From NCBI RefSeq assembly GCF_037892195.1, contig NZ_JATACI010000002.1:434001-498000 (forward strand): a DNA stretch of 64,000 nucleotides, in the 5' to 3' direction. The stretch's first letter is position 1. Every line of letters starts with the position of its first letter. Shown here one piece after another: positions 19,914 to 30,558 of the stretch. Made by a program: the position numbers and the translations under genes. The notes beneath the pieces were generated by a model. That model was not told where the DNA came from, ran no database searches, and saw nothing but the letters and a program-made list of their open reading frames with translations. The stretch is from Yoonia sp. GPGPB17 (lineage in GTDB: Bacteria > Pseudomonadota > Alphaproteobacteria > Rhodobacterales > Rhodobacteraceae).

Positions 19914-21227
19914 ATGCGGTCAGTTCTTAGTATAGTGGCAATGGTCTGTGCGGGCATTGCATCCGCCGAAAGCATCCCGGCACCCCTGACAGATGCCGAC
20001 TTCGCCCCCGTTGATGAGGCGGAAGCCCGATTAGGCCAATTGCTGTTTTATGATCCGATATTGTCTGGCAACCGCAATGTGTCTTGTGCGACGTGCCACC
20101 ATCCTGCGTTTGGCACGGGCGATGGGTTGTCGCTTGGGATCGGTGATGGCGGCGTTGGGCTGGGGCCAAAACGGCTCGCTGATCCTGATAACATGCCCGA
20201 GCAGCGCATCCCGCGAAATGCGCCAGCACTGTTCAATCTTGGCGCCCATGAATTCACCGTCCTGTTCCACGATGGCCGGATTGAGGTTGATCCTGATCGT
20301 CCCGGCGGGCTGCGCACGCCATTGGATGTGGATATGGTGACGGGTTTTGCTTCGCTGTTATCCGCGCAAACCATGTTTCCCGTGCTCAGTCCCGATGAAA
20401 TGGCTGGGCACTATAGCGAAAATGACGTCTCTCAAGCTGTGCGACGTGGCGTGATCACAGGGCAGGGCGGCGCGTGGGATATCATTGCAAGACGGGTTGG
20501 TGACATTCCCGCCTATGCTGCGTCATTCAGAACGGTGTATGACCATATCGAGACACCTGATCAGATCACTTTCGCTGATATCTCGAACGCTGTAGCGGCG
20601 TTTATGGCGTTCGAGTGGCGTTCTGACACGGCACCTTTTGACGCGGTCTTGCGCGGTGAGGCGGTGCTATCCGAGGTCGCCGCTGATGGTATGGCACTGT
20701 TTTACGATGGCGCGGGCTGTGCCAGCTGTCATAGCGGTCCGTTCCTGACCGATCACGCATTTCACGCAATGGGCGCGCCCCAAATCGGGCCCGGCAAAGC
20801 CGCCCGCTTTGAAAGCCATGCCCGTGATGAAGGACGGTTCCGGGTAACGGGTGATCCATCGGATCTCTATGCGTTCCGCACGCCGTCGCTGCGCAATGTG
20901 GCCATCACCGGACCCTACGGGCATGCTGGCGCACATCGTGACTTGCGTCGTTTCATCGTTGCGCATCTTGATCCAGTGGCGGCGTTGGAGAGCTATGATG
21001 TGAAAGCGGCGCTGTTGCCTGAGCTTCCGGTTGACGATACGCGCGGGCTGGCTGACAACGCTACCATCGCACAAGCGGTCACCCATGCGCCGCGCAGGAT
21101 CAGCGACGCCAATGTGACTGCACTGATTGCGTTTCTGAATACGCTCACTGATCCCGCGGCCAAGGACGGGCGTTTGGGCATTCCAGACACCGTGCCAAGT
21201 GGCTTGCCCGTGGAGCGCCCGCGTTAG
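19914..21227 (+). CDS. Diheme cytochrome c peroxidase / MauG-like protein (copy 1)
   Basis: The 437-residue product starts with a signal peptide (MRSVLSIVAMVCAGIASAES). Two c-type heme sites follow: CATCHH near residue 60 and CASCHSG near residue 265. The second domain continues to FRTPSLRNVAITGPYGHAG, a hallmark of the bacterial diheme peroxidase/MauG superfamily. Such periplasmic enzymes reduce peroxide or oxidise protein side chains. The extra GDGLSLGIGDGGVGLGP stretch after the first heme and the C-terminal GLPV tail are shared with the copy at 35333-36634. AGGAAA precedes the ATG at 19914. It stands alone, with no obvious electron donor nearby. Confidence 0.9.
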   Translation: MRSVLSIVAMVCAGIASAESIPAPLTDADFAPVDEAEARLGQLLFYDPILSGNRNVSCATCHHPAFGTGDGLSLGIGDGGVGLGPKRLADPDNMPEQRIPRNAPALFNLGAHEFTVLFHDGRIEVDPDRPGGLRTPLDVDMVTGFASLLSAQTMFPVLSPDEMAGHYSENDVSQAVRRGVITGQGGAWDIIARRVGDIPAYAASFRTVYDHIETPDQITFADISNAVAAFMAFEWRSDTAPFDAVLRGEAVLSEVAADGMALFYDGAGCASCHSGPFLTDHAFHAMGAPQIGPGKAARFESHARDEGRFRVTGDPSDLYAFRTPSLRNVAITGPYGHAGAHRDLRRFIVAHLDPVAALESYDVKAALLPELPVDDTRGLADNATIAQAVTHAPRRISDANVTALIAFLNTLTDPAAKDGRLGIPDTVPSGLPVERPR

Positions 21228-21354
21228 TCTAGAATGTCAGACCACATGGCGCTTTATGCCACACGCCCTGTCGATGACAAAATGCAGCAAAGCTGCCGAC
21301 GAAATGCTGGGAAGTGAACGTTTGCCACTTCAATCTACATCGTCATTTATCAAA

Positions 21355-22808
21355 CTAGCAGCCCAAAGGGCTGTAAAGGCACTCACCTGTCCCCTCACGC
21401 GTGACGCCCGATCCACGCGGTGACCCATGTGTTGGCATATCAACACCAGTTGCCAGAACAAAATCCTCGGAAAACGCGCCTTCAAATCCAGCAGGCCACC
21501 GCACGAATTGGCGCTCGATACGATAAAGCCCGTCAGCTGTTAGGGTGATGAAACCATCTTGTTTCAACTGCAACAGGCCCGCATGGCGCGGCATCACATC
21601 GTATGATACAACAGGTTCAAGACTGATCACCTGATCGACGTCCATCGAGACAACACCATAGGGATAATGCCGGTAAAGGTCCCGTCTTACCAATTCTAGC
21701 GCAAACTCCCTGTGATCTTCGATGTTTTTGACTTTCTCAGCGTCTTCCTGGCGCACGACAACAGATGATCTGCCAAAATCAACGACTGCAATTCGCCCTG
21801 TTTCCGGTTCTTGCTGACCATCATGCAAGACAGTATTCGAGGGAATGCCGACAAATGGCATCTCGAAATGGCTGATGACATGGTCCGCATCACGCCCAAG
21901 ACGCGTGGCAATATAATCCGAAGACGTCCGGCTTGTACGGCTACCAGTTCCCGCAGCAATGCAACGGCCGGTTGTCGAGAAATGTACCTTATCTTCATGA
22001 ACGCTTAGGCAACGCCGGTTTGGCGGTCCTGCGCGTTGACTATTAAATTTGTTATACGGTGGGTTGCGCCAATGATGTTCAAGACGGTGGGTTCGGTGAG
22101 GCTGACAATAACGTAAAGTGGCGTGTCCCCTTCTTCTACAAGCAATTCAGCTGCGGTTGTCACGTCATCCTCGCCGACGACAGTGACATTTGACAGCGCT
22201 GCAGCGCGCGATCCCGTGACAAGAACCAATTCTGCATGATCAGGTACGGGCGGCAGTGAGCACTTCTGAGCTTCGGCTTCGACGACACGGCGAATGGTGC
22301 GTACGATTTCGCGCGCATGAACTTCGCCGTTTTTGTCGGCATCAAAATCCATGAGAATTCGCCCACTGATGTTCGGCCCGCGCTGCAGCTCAACCTCAAC
22401 ATGGTCCTTTATCTCTGCTTCAGACAGGCTCCAATCCCGGTTCTTATCTGCAGCGGCAAATGCAATTTTGATATTGAGCCACGTATCATGCGGAAACAGG
22501 TCGCGGGCTGTCACGAGTTCGACCTCGTCGACAACATAGTCGCCATTGAGATCAAATCTGAGAAGTCGCGCCAGTATTAAGGCACGGCGCGTGGACTGAG
22601 CCAGATCGTGCTCTGGCTCAATAAGCTCTTCATAAAAGACGCCCGTCGGTGAATGCTGGTACAGCAATTCGATGTAACGGGCGATCCTTCCATCAGGATC
22701 GCTCAGAATATGCTCAATTGCGTCTGGATGCAACTCTACGTCGTTCCGAGGGTGCGCGGCGTTAACTGCGCCCACAACAAAAAGAAATGCAAGAATGAAA
22801 GCTCTCAT
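21355..22808 (-). CDS. Exported EF-hand protein, probably one frameshifted gene
   Basis: The N-terminal part (22808 to about 22006) starts with a signal peptide (MRAFILAFLFVVGAVNA). It has three EF-hand loops, DLNGDYVVDEVE, DKNRDWSLSEAE and DADKNGEVHARE, suggesting extracytoplasmic calcium binding. It stops at 22005, yet a different frame continues with protein-like sequence through HEDKVHFSTTGRC, SSDYIATRLGRDADHVI and HFEMPFVGIP to a stop at 21355, with no start codon at its beginning. One added T near 22008 would join both into a protein of about 484 residues. A GGAG precedes the ATG at 22808. The C-terminal 220 residues match no family I recognise. The alternative is two genes, the second starting at 21861. 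Confidence 0.55.
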
Positions 22809-23052
22809 GTTCACTCCGATCGTTGAGGATACCAGTTGTAACGGAATGGTAGGTCCTCAACCCGATAAGCCAAGCCCTCTAGAGGTCGAAGTCACTGTTG
22901 GCGACACCAACCCCAACGAGCTACAGCGAAATCAATCCAGCCTCGCGTTTCCTTTGTACAGCTTAAGCATACGAGCGGGTCGCGCAATAGCACGCAGCCA
23001 CGGCAGCTCTTGAGAGTCCGCGCTATCAAAAAAGCTGCGCAAGATTCTACAG

Positions 23053-24517
23053 TTAGCGGCTGATCTGCAGCGTTTGGTTTGCGCTGCCTTGCTGCGTGGT
23101 GATCGTGCCATCGGGCCATGTCACCTTAATCGTAGCCGCTGATGCATCACCCAATCCAAAATGCAGGGGCAGGGATTTGCCGCTAAGCATGACCTCCTCC
23201 AACAGTCAGCTGCTGGCTTTGGTGCATCGCGTCCGTTTCAACCAAAATGGTAGCCCCCACGGCGTTTCGGTTGCGGCCCCGTTGTGTCAGACCAACCGCG
23301 AGCCAGTTGCCAGTCTCTGGCGTGACATTGCGATAGAGTTCCATCGGCGCGCGGCGGTTCATCACCACAAGATCCAAGCGACCGTCGCGGTCAAAATCAG
23401 CCAAAGCTGCGCCGCGGGATCGCTCTTTCGTGGCAACTCCGGCAGTCGCGGCCGCTTCACGAAACGTCCCATCCCGGTTTTGCATCAGCAGATTGTTGGG
23501 GTCCTTGATCGCCAAACCTGGCATCTGATCAACATTGCCTTTGGCGATAAACAGATCCGCACGCCCATCGTTGTCGACATCGGCAAATTCTGCGTGCCAT
23601 CCGGTCGAGGGCCGCCCATCATCGCCGGTGTGTGGGCGCTGCGCATATGTGCCGATGGTAAAGGGTGCGGCGGCATAAGTGCCGTCTGCACTGGCAATTT
23701 GCATCATTTGATCGCCCATCGACGTTAGCATCACCTCATCGCGCCCATCACCCGTCAGATCCCGGCTGGCGATGCCCATGCCCCAGAGCGAGACGTTCTG
23801 CCAGCCATCCTCTATGCCCAGAAACCGCTCATCTGCAATGTCCCACATCTGTTCGTACCCATCGCGCAGATAGTAGTGGCGATCATTTGAGATGCGTAAT
23901 GTGGCCCGCCCGCGCGCATCCTTGGCAGCCAGCATGGACAGGGGGCAAAAGCCCGGGGCCAGAGGTGTTTGAAGGTAGTCACCCCGACCGGGCCGTAGCA
24001 GGTAATTGTTGTCACAGGTCCCGAAAGGCCCATCGGGATTGGCGCGGTCGACATAATTGCCTACAGCCATCACAATGCGGCCATCCGAATCCCACCACGC
24101 TGAAAAGGCAGTGGTCCAATCGTCTGTGCGGGGTAAAAGACTGCCTTGTGCGAATGTGCAGGTGCCGTCGCCCATCATAAGCCGGTTCTGGCCCACGCGC
24201 ATCACAAACAGGTCCATAAACCCATCGTCATTAATGTCGAGCGGGTAGGCCCCGGTTACGCCGGTAATCTCGTCCATTGGCGCTTCGTCGAACTGAAAGT
24301 TGCCTTGATTGACCATCAGTTTGGCAGGGTTTTCACCTCCGGCGGCAAAGAGGTCTGGCAAGCTATCACCATTGCAGTCAAAGACCGCAACACCGCCGCC
24401 CACGAAATGCTCCCATCCCCCGCCATAGATGTGTTCCGGTAAGCCCGCAGAGCGATCCTCGAACAACGGGTCAGCCGCCGCCGTGGTGGCAAGAAAACAA
24501 GCAAGATAGCGGATCAT
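23053..24517 (-). CDS. CRTAC1/ASPIC-UnbV-type FG-GAP repeat protein, frameshifted
   Basis: After a signal peptide (MIRYLACFLATTAAADP) the protein contains FG-GAP/VCBS repeats with calcium-binding loops, such as DCNGDSLPD, DINDDGFMD, DLTGDGRDE, DVDNDGRAD and DFDRDGRLD, forming a beta-propeller. The C-terminus has the ASPIC/UnbV element (NWLAVGLTQRGRNRNAVGA...). The long frame stops at 23183, but removing one T from the TT at about 23187-23191 restores HASGKSLPLHFGLGDA and WPDGTITTQQG, the usual ASPIC ending, with a stop at 23053. Such proteins are extracellular or periplasmic and of uncertain role. The start overlaps the stop of the ROK regulator by ATGA, so it is translated with the xylose repressor. 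Confidence 0.82.
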
Positions 24518-25779
24518 GCGCGGGTTTCGCCCAAGGCGGCATCGGTCACAGCTTCCAGCGCCAATGCCGTCGCACCGCGCGCCCAGATCATGCCACCCCA
24601 TGCGTGGATTTCGACTTTGCATGGTGTGCGCCCGTCACTGAGGGTCAGTTTCTGCATTTCGGCCAACACCTCATCAGAGTAAAGGAAATCATATTGCATC
24701 CTTTCGCCCGACAAGATGATCAGCCCTGGGTCAAACAGCTGGATCACATTCGACAGGCCCGCCGAGAGATAGCGCCCGGCGCGGCGGAAAATCGTGCGCG
24801 CAGCCTCGTTTCCTGACTTGGCCTGGGCAAAAAGTGCATCCAGCATTTCGCTGGGGCTTTGTAGCGTGCGCGGGTTGCGGTCCAGTGCTGTTGCGGCCTC
24901 TCGTGCCAAGGCGTAGTCGGCCAGATAGGCCTCAAGGCAGCCGCGTTGTCCGCAGCGACAAAGCGCACCGTCCAGCTGTACTTTGGTGTGCCCAAGTTCC
25001 AGACCCATCCCACGTGCGCCGCGGAACAGCCGATTGTCCAACACCAGCCCCATCCCGACACCGTTTTCAATTGTGACGACGGCGAAATCGGAAATGGATC
25101 GTCCGGCGCCAAACCAAAGCTCGGCCAAGCTGAGAACATTGGTATCATTGTCGACGTGGACCGGCACGCCGAACCGCGCCAGAAAAGTGGTGCGGAGGTC
25201 TGTATCTGATGCGGTCAGGAGCGGTGACCAAGACACGGTGCCACTGTCATGGTCGATAATACCCGGCATGCCGATGCCGACAGCGGACACATCCGAGAGC
25301 GTCTTGCCCGCCTCTTTCAGGGCGAGGTCCATAAGCACATCGATCTCTTCCAGTAGCGTCTCTAGGGATTTGCGCCCGTGCGAAGACGGCAGTGTGGCGT
25401 CCGCGAGGATACGCCCCGCAAAATCAGTCAGCACCGCTGAGTGAATTTCATCGGACAGCTTGATGCCAATCACATGGCGCGCTTCAGGCACTACCTCCAG
25501 CGCGACGGGCGGGCGTCCGCGACCGGATCTGCGCGGAAGTCCTTCAACCTCGCGCAGCAAACCAGCTGAGATGAGATCGGCGGTCAATGTCGTGGCAGAG
25601 CCTGCGCTGATCCCGATTGCGCGCGTGACATCCGCCCGCGCAGCGCGTCCAGCCGCGCGCACATGTTCAAAGACCTGTTGGCGCAAGGGCTTGGCATCCG
25701 GGGTGTCTGTAGACAACAATGGCCCGCACCCCGATGGGCCGTCCGATTCGTTGTCTTGTTCCGCTATGACGTCATACAT
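24514..25779 (-). CDS. ROK-family xylose operon repressor
   Basis: The 421-residue protein has an N-terminal winged HTH (residues about 30-95; RADVTRAIGISAGSATTLTADLISAGLL). A ROK sugar-kinase-like domain follows, with the zinc motif CRCGQRGCLEAY near residue 265 and the sugar-binding region ENGVGMGLVLDNRLFRGARGMGLELGH before it. It is divergent from xylFHGBA, the standard position of XylR-type ROK repressors, which release DNA on binding D-xylose. The downstream CRTAC1-like gene begins in its stop codon. Repression of the shared 208-bp intergenic region is inferred. No xylR of the AraC type is present. Confidence 0.88.
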   Translation of the reverse strand: MYDVIAEQDNESDGPSGCGPLLSTDTPDAKPLRQQVFEHVRAAGRAARADVTRAIGISAGSATTLTADLISAGLLREVEGLPRRSGRGRPPVALEVVPEARHVIGIKLSDEIHSAVLTDFAGRILADATLPSSHGRKSLETLLEEIDVLMDLALKEAGKTLSDVSAVGIGMPGIIDHDSGTVSWSPLLTASDTDLRTTFLARFGVPVHVDNDTNVLSLAELWFGAGRSISDFAVVTIENGVGMGLVLDNRLFRGARGMGLELGHTKVQLDGALCRCGQRGCLEAYLADYALAREAATALDRNPRTLQSPSEMLDALFAQAKSGNEAARTIFRRAGRYLSAGLSNVIQLFDPGLIILSGERMQYDFLYSDEVLAEMQKLTLSDGRTPCKVEIHAWGGMIWARGATALALEAVTDAALGETRA

Positions 25780-25848
25780 AGTTCAAGCCTTGAAGTAATA
25801 TGGCGCTGCCACCTGCCTTTTTTCCTGCATTTTCGTAGACTGCCCAAT

Positions 25849-25924
25849 AATAAGTCATGTGAAAAGCCATATTTTTGCATTTTTCACCAATTTTTATTTT
25901 GACAACTGAAATTAATAAGTCATG
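25849..25924. promoter_or_regulatory. Xylose-operon control region with repeats and -35 element
   Basis: The 11-mer AATAAGTCATG occurs twice, at 25849-25859 and 25914-25924. An inverted repeat GTGAAAA...TTTTCAC (25859-25887) lies between them. A consensus TTGACA -35 element is at 25899-25904, so the second 11-mer falls on the expected -10/start region of the xylF promoter. Repressor binding there is inferred. Confidence 0.45.
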
Positions 25925-25987
25925 CTCAACGACGTAGGGTCAAAAGGCCCCCGCCCCGATGCATGGGGCACACTATGGGAGGAAAAT

Positions 25988-27016
25988 ATGCATAAATCCG
26001 TTATAGCGGCGGCCATCGTGGCAGCAAGCTTCAGCACAACTGCATTTGCAGATGGTCACAGCGTCACCGTTGGTGTGAGCTGGTCTGATTTTCAGGAAGA
26101 GCGTTGGAAAACTGACGAAGCTGCGATGCTTGGCGCACTTGAGGCTGCCGGAGCAGAGTATCTGTCTGCTGATGCGCAGTCTTCTGCGACCAAGCAGTTG
26201 GCCGATGTTGAAAGCCTGATCACACAGGGTGTTGATGCGCTGATAATTCTCGCTCAGGATGGCGCGTCCATCGGCCCCGCACTTGATGCAGCCGAAGCTG
26301 CTGGCATTCCGGTCATCGGCTATGACCGTCTGATCGAAGACCCGCGCGCGTTCTACCTGACATTCGACAACGTCGAAGTTGGCCGGATGCAGGCCGCCGC
26401 CGTGTTTGCCGCCCAGCCTGAAGGCAACTACGTGATGATCAAAGGCTCGCCAACCGATCCGAACTCTGACTTCCTGCGCGGCGGTCAGCAAGAGGTGCTT
26501 CAGGCCGCCATTGATTCTGGTGCAATCACAATTGTGGGCGAAGCCTATACAGACGGTTGGCAACCCGCTAACGCGCAGCGCAACATGGAGCAGATTCTGA
26601 CACAGACCAACAACGAAGTTGATGCGGTTGTTGCATCGAACGACGGTACGGCTGGTGGTGTTGTCGCGGCGCTTGCATCGCAGGGCATGGACGGTCTGCC
26701 AGTGTCTGGGCAGGACGGTGACCACGCTGCGTTGAACCGTGTGGCCCTTGGCACACAGACTGTGTCTGTCTGGAAAGACAGTCGCGAGTTGGGCCGCAAT
26801 GCAGGCGAAATCGCCGTCGCATTGGCTGGTGGTTCCATGATGAAAGAAGTTGCAGGCGCAGGTGAATTCACATCACCCGGTGGTGTCACTGTGAACTCGA
26901 TGCTGCTGGCCCCGCAGCCAATCACACAGGACAACCTGAACCTTGTTTTGGATGCGGGCTGGATCGAAAAAGACGTCCTTTGCCAGGGTGTCTCGGGTCT
27001 CGCCGTTTGCGAATAA
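25988..27016 (+). CDS. xylF: D-xylose ABC transporter, periplasmic binding protein
   Basis: The 342-residue protein has a signal peptide (MHKSVIAAAIVAASFSTTAFADG). It continues with a periplasmic sugar-binding fold of the ribose/xylose class: VGVSWSDFQEERWKTDEAAM, QGVDALIILAQDGASIGPA, IPVIGYDRLI and VVASNDGTAGGVVAAL. It delivers xylose to XylH and XylG. The ATG at 25988 is preceded by GGGAGG at ideal spacing; an upstream in-frame ATG at 25922 lacks a ribosome-binding site. A hairpin follows the stop, before xylH, a usual way to give more binding protein than permease. Confidence 0.96.
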   Translation: MHKSVIAAAIVAASFSTTAFADGHSVTVGVSWSDFQEERWKTDEAAMLGALEAAGAEYLSADAQSSATKQLADVESLITQGVDALIILAQDGASIGPALDAAEAAGIPVIGYDRLIEDPRAFYLTFDNVEVGRMQAAAVFAAQPEGNYVMIKGSPTDPNSDFLRGGQQEVLQAAIDSGAITIVGEAYTDGWQPANAQRNMEQILTQTNNEVDAVVASNDGTAGGVVAALASQGMDGLPVSGQDGDHAALNRVALGTQTVSVWKDSRELGRNAGEIAVALAGGSMMKEVAGAGEFTSPGGVTVNSMLLAPQPITQDNLNLVLDAGWIEKDVLCQGVSGLAVCE

Positions 27017-27032
27017 TCTGAACAACGACAAA

Positions 27033-27064
27033 AAGGCCCCATCCGCGTTGGCGGGTGGGGCCTT
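27033..27064 (+). terminator. Intra-operon hairpin between xylF and xylH
   Basis: Arms AAGGCCCCATCCGC and GCGGGTGGGGCCTT pair over 14 positions (one G-T) around GTTG, followed by a short T-rich CTTT. It lies 16 bases after the xylF stop. It probably works as a partial terminator or a 3' mRNA stabiliser that raises XylF relative to the membrane components. Confidence 0.75.
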
Positions 27065-27105
27065 CTTTAAGGCGACCCTGCCAGGGGTTGAAGGGGAGGG
27101 AACCA

Positions 27106-28369
27106 ATGTCGGGCGGACTTGGGAATTTAATCAAAACACTACAGATCGACACGCGACTTCTGGGCATGATCGGTGCCTTCATCGTGATCTCTTTGGTGTT
27201 TCATGTCGCAACGGGGGGACGTTTTTAACGCCTCGCAACCTGTTTACGCTGACATTGCAGACAGCCTCGGTGGCGGTGATGGCAACCGGGATGGTTTTTG
27301 TGATCGTGACCCGGAACATCGACCTGTCGATTGGCTCATTGCTCGGCATCATCGGGATGCTGATGGGTGTTATTCAGGTGCAAATCCTGCCGGATATCTT
27401 AGGTTTTGGCAGCCCCGCGATTTGGGTCATCACGGTATTTATCGGCCTGCTGCTCGGGGCTGCTATCGGGGGGTTCCAAGGCTGGTTGATTGGCTATCTG
27501 ACGATCCCGTCCTTCATTGTCACACTTGGTGGTCTGCTGATCTGGCGTGGCGGCGCTTGGTGGGTGTCCAAGGGAACAACGATCTCGCCGCTCGACCCGA
27601 CCTTTGTCAAACTGGGCGGCGCCAGCGGTACCATTGGTGTCACGGCAAGTTGGGCTTTGGCCATTGTCGGTTCAGTCTTGACCATCCTTTTCCTGATCAA
27701 CACACGGCGCAAGCACATCAGCCACGACTTTGCGGTCAAACCGCTCTGGGCGGAATATGCGCTGGGTGCGATCCTCGTCGCGGCGATCTGCGGGATCACA
27801 GCAATCATGAACGCTTATCTGGTCCCAACTCGTATTCTGGAACGTCGCTTTGCGGCGGAAGGGCTGGAAATGCCAGAGGGTTATACAGAAGCCTACGGTT
27901 TCCCGATCTCGGTTCTGATAGTTCTGTTCGTAACAATCGCAATGACAGTGGTTGCCAAAAAAACCCGCTTTGGCCGCTATATCTTTGCAATGGGTGGCAA
28001 CCCGGATGCGGCTGAACTGTCCGGCATCAACACGCGCATGCTGACAGTCAAGGTCTTTGCCCTGATGGGCGCGCTGACGGCCATCGCAGCGGTGATTGCT
28101 TCGGCCCGTCTTGGTTCTGCCGGATCTTCACTGGGTGAATTGGACGAACTTCGCGTCATTGCTGCGGCTGTTATTGGCGGCACCGCGTTGGCGGGGGTGT
28201 CGGTACGATCTATGGCGCCATCCTTGGTGCGTTGATCATGCAGGCGCTGGTGTCCGGCATGGGCATGGTGGGTGTCGACTCGCCCTTGCAAAACATGATC
28301 GTCGGTGGCGTGCTGATCCTCGCTGTCTGGATCGACATTATCTACCGCCGCAGAACAGGAGACGCATAA
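27106..28369 (+). CDS. xylH: D-xylose ABC transporter, permease (two frameshifts)
   Basis: XylH forms the inner-membrane channel for xylose. The ATG at 27106 follows GGGGAGGG and encodes MSGGLGNLIKTLQ. One T is missing from the run at 27222-27226, and one G from the run at 28193-28197. With both restored, a 421-residue permease results, with RNLFTLTLQTASVAVMATG, FVIVTRNIDLSIGS, PSFIVTLGGLLIWRG, GNPDAAELSGIN and the terminal GGVGTIYGAILGA. All are family landmarks over about ten transmembrane helices. The stop overlaps the xylG start (TAATG). Two homopolymer losses in an intact operon point to sequence error rather than a dead gene. Confidence 0.93.
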
Positions 28370-29118
28370 TGAGCACCCCACTTTTGGAAATGCGCAATAT
28401 CTCGATTCATTTTGGCGGGATTAAAGCGGTTGACGATGTGTCCATTGACGTGATGCCGGGCGAAGTTGTGGGCCTTCTGGGCCACAATGGCGCCGGGAAA
28501 TCGACGCTGATCAAAATCTTGTCGGGCGCTTATAAAAAGGACGCAGGCGAAATTTTCGTGGATGGTAAGAAGGTGGAGATCAACAGCCCGATTGACGCCC
28601 GCGCGCATAATATCGAAACGATTTATCAGACGCTTGCGCTGTCAGATAACCTCGATGCTGCGTCAAACCTGTTCCTGGGCCGTGAGATCACAACCAAATT
28701 CGGTCTGGTCGATGACACTGCAATGGAAGCGGAATCGCGCAAGATCATGGCGCGGCTGAACCCCAACTTTCAACGCTTCTCGGAACCTGTGCGTTCGCTG
28801 TCAGGTGGTCAACGCCAGTCGGTCGCGATTGCGCGTGCGGTCTATTTTAACGCCCGCATCCTGATCATGGACGAACCGACTGCCGCTTTAGGTGTGCACG
28901 AAACCGCGATGGTGGCTGATCTGATCAAAGAGCTGAAAGCGCAAGGCCTTGGTATTTTCCTGATCAGTCATGACACCCGTGAAATGATGGAGCTATGTGA
29001 TCGTGTATCTGTCATGAAGAACGGGCAGTTGATCGGGACCGAGCGGGTCGAGGACGTCACCGAAGATGACATCCTGTCGATGATCATCATGGGTAAGAAT
29101 CCTAAAAAGGCAGCGTAA
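28369..29118 (+). CDS. xylG: D-xylose ABC transporter, ATP-binding subunit
   Basis: The 249-residue ATPase has Walker [10 protein letters not shown] near residue 38, signature [14 protein letters not shown] near 143, and Walker [13 protein letters not shown] near 163, with a downstream H-loop (ISHDTREM). It contains only one ABC domain, whereas E. coli XylG fuses two. Single-domain versions are common in alphaproteobacterial sugar ABC systems of the fructose/xylose group and must work as homodimers. It overlaps both the xylH stop and the xylB start in TAATG junctions, so the operon is tightly coupled. Confidence 0.94.
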   Translation: MSTPLLEMRNISIHFGGIKAVDDVSIDVMPGEVVGLLGHNGAGKSTLIKILSGAYKKDAGEIFVDGKKVEINSPIDARAHNIETIYQTLALSDNLDAASNLFLGREITTKFGLVDDTAMEAESRKIMARLNPNFQRFSEPVRSLSGGQRQSVAIARAVYFNARILIMDEPTAALGVHETAMVADLIKELKAQGLGIFLISHDTREMMELCDRVSVMKNGQLIGTERVEDVTEDDILSMIIMGKNPKKAA

Positions 29119-30558
29119 TGTATATCGGTCTTGATCTGGGAACCTCCGGTCTCAAGGCTGTTTTGATCAACGACGCACAGGCGATTGTCGCGGAAGCGAC
29201 AGCGCCGCCAGAGGCTATGCGCCCCGCGTCCGGTTGGTCAGAACAAGCCCCTGCGGATTGGGTGGATGCGGCAGATGCTGCGATGCAGGCGCTGGCGGCA
29301 CAAACCTCGCTGGCGTCGGTGCGTGGCGTTGGCTTGTCGGGCCAGATGCATGGGGCGACCCTGTTGGGTGCCGATGATCAGGTGCTGCGGCCTTGTATCC
29401 TTTGGAATGATACACGCTCTGCCGTGGAAGCCGCCGAGTTGGATGGCGACCCGCAGTTTCGACGGTTGACGGGCAACATCGTCTTTCCGGGCTTCACCGC
29501 CCCCAAACTTGTCTGGGTCGCGCGACATGAGCCCCAGATCTTTGCCAAGGTTGCGCGCGTTCTTTTGCCGAAAGACTACCTACGCCACTGGCTGACAGGC
29601 GAGGCCGTGGCCGAAATGTCAGATGCTGCCGGGACAAGCTGGCTCGATGTGGGCAAACGCGATTGGTCGGATGATTTGCTGACTGAGACGGGGATGACCC
29701 GGGCGCAGATGCCACGGCTGGTTGAGGGGTCAGAAGTTTCCGGCCAAATCCGCGATGAACTGGCTGCGCGCTGGGGCTTGCCCAAGGGTGTCGTCGTAGC
29801 GGGTGGTGGTGGCGACAATGCCGCGAGTGCGATTGGCGTCGGCGTCGTCAAAGCGGGCGATGCCTTTGTATCGCTGGGCACCTCGGGCGTTTTGTTTGCC
29901 GCATCAGACGCCTATCAGCCGGACGCCGCGACCGCTGTGCACACGTTTTGCCACGCCTTGCCAGACACATGGCACCAGATGGGCGTGATCCTGGCCGCTG
30001 CCGATGCGCTGAACTGGTTCGGGCAAGTCACGGACAAGCCCTCGGCCACCCTGACGGGTGTTCTCGGGTCACTGCAAGCACCCGGACGAACACTGTTCTT
30101 GCCGTATCTGGGCGGCGAACGGACTCCGCATAATGACGCCGATATCCGCGGCTGTTTCCTGCACCTTGATCACGCGACCGATCAAGCTGCGATGACCCGT
30201 GCGGTGCTGGAGGGCGTCACCCATGCCATTCGTGACAGTTTTGATGCGCTCTCAGCCACCGGCACCCAGATCAACCGGCTGATCGCGGTCGGCGGCGGGT
30301 CAAAATCCGACTACTGGGTACAGGCGATTGCGACCTCACTGAACCTGCCGATTGAAATTCCCGTTGTTAAGCGATTTTGGCGGCGCATTCGGGGCGGCGC
30401 GCCTGGGTATGATGGCCGCAACCGGGGCAGGGGTTGAGATTGCGACCGCGCCTCAGATCGCCCCCACGATTGAACCCGATACCTCACTCACCAGCGCCTT
30501 TGCCGAGGCGCACGCAAGATACCGCGCCAGCTACGGCGCGTTGAAAGGACTGACATGA
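29118..30558 (+). CDS. xylB: Xylulokinase, frameshifted
   Basis: XylB phosphorylates D-xylulose for entry to the pentose phosphate pathway. The FGGY-kinase N-terminus [15 protein letters not shown], the [11 protein letters not shown] motif, the WNDTRS motif and the C-terminal [14 protein letters not shown] are present. Near 30368 the frame breaks; removing one A from GTTAAGCG restores [21 protein letters not shown] and the remaining tail, giving about 479 residues. Start and stop overlap xylG (TAATG) and xylA (ATGA). The missing frame is most likely a homopolymer error, since the operon is otherwise complete. Confidence 0.94.

Noticed and set aside
25973..26725. Open frame of 250 codons on the minus strand opposite xylF
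   Set aside because: Antisense to xylF; no motifs, and it would cross the xylF signal peptide region.
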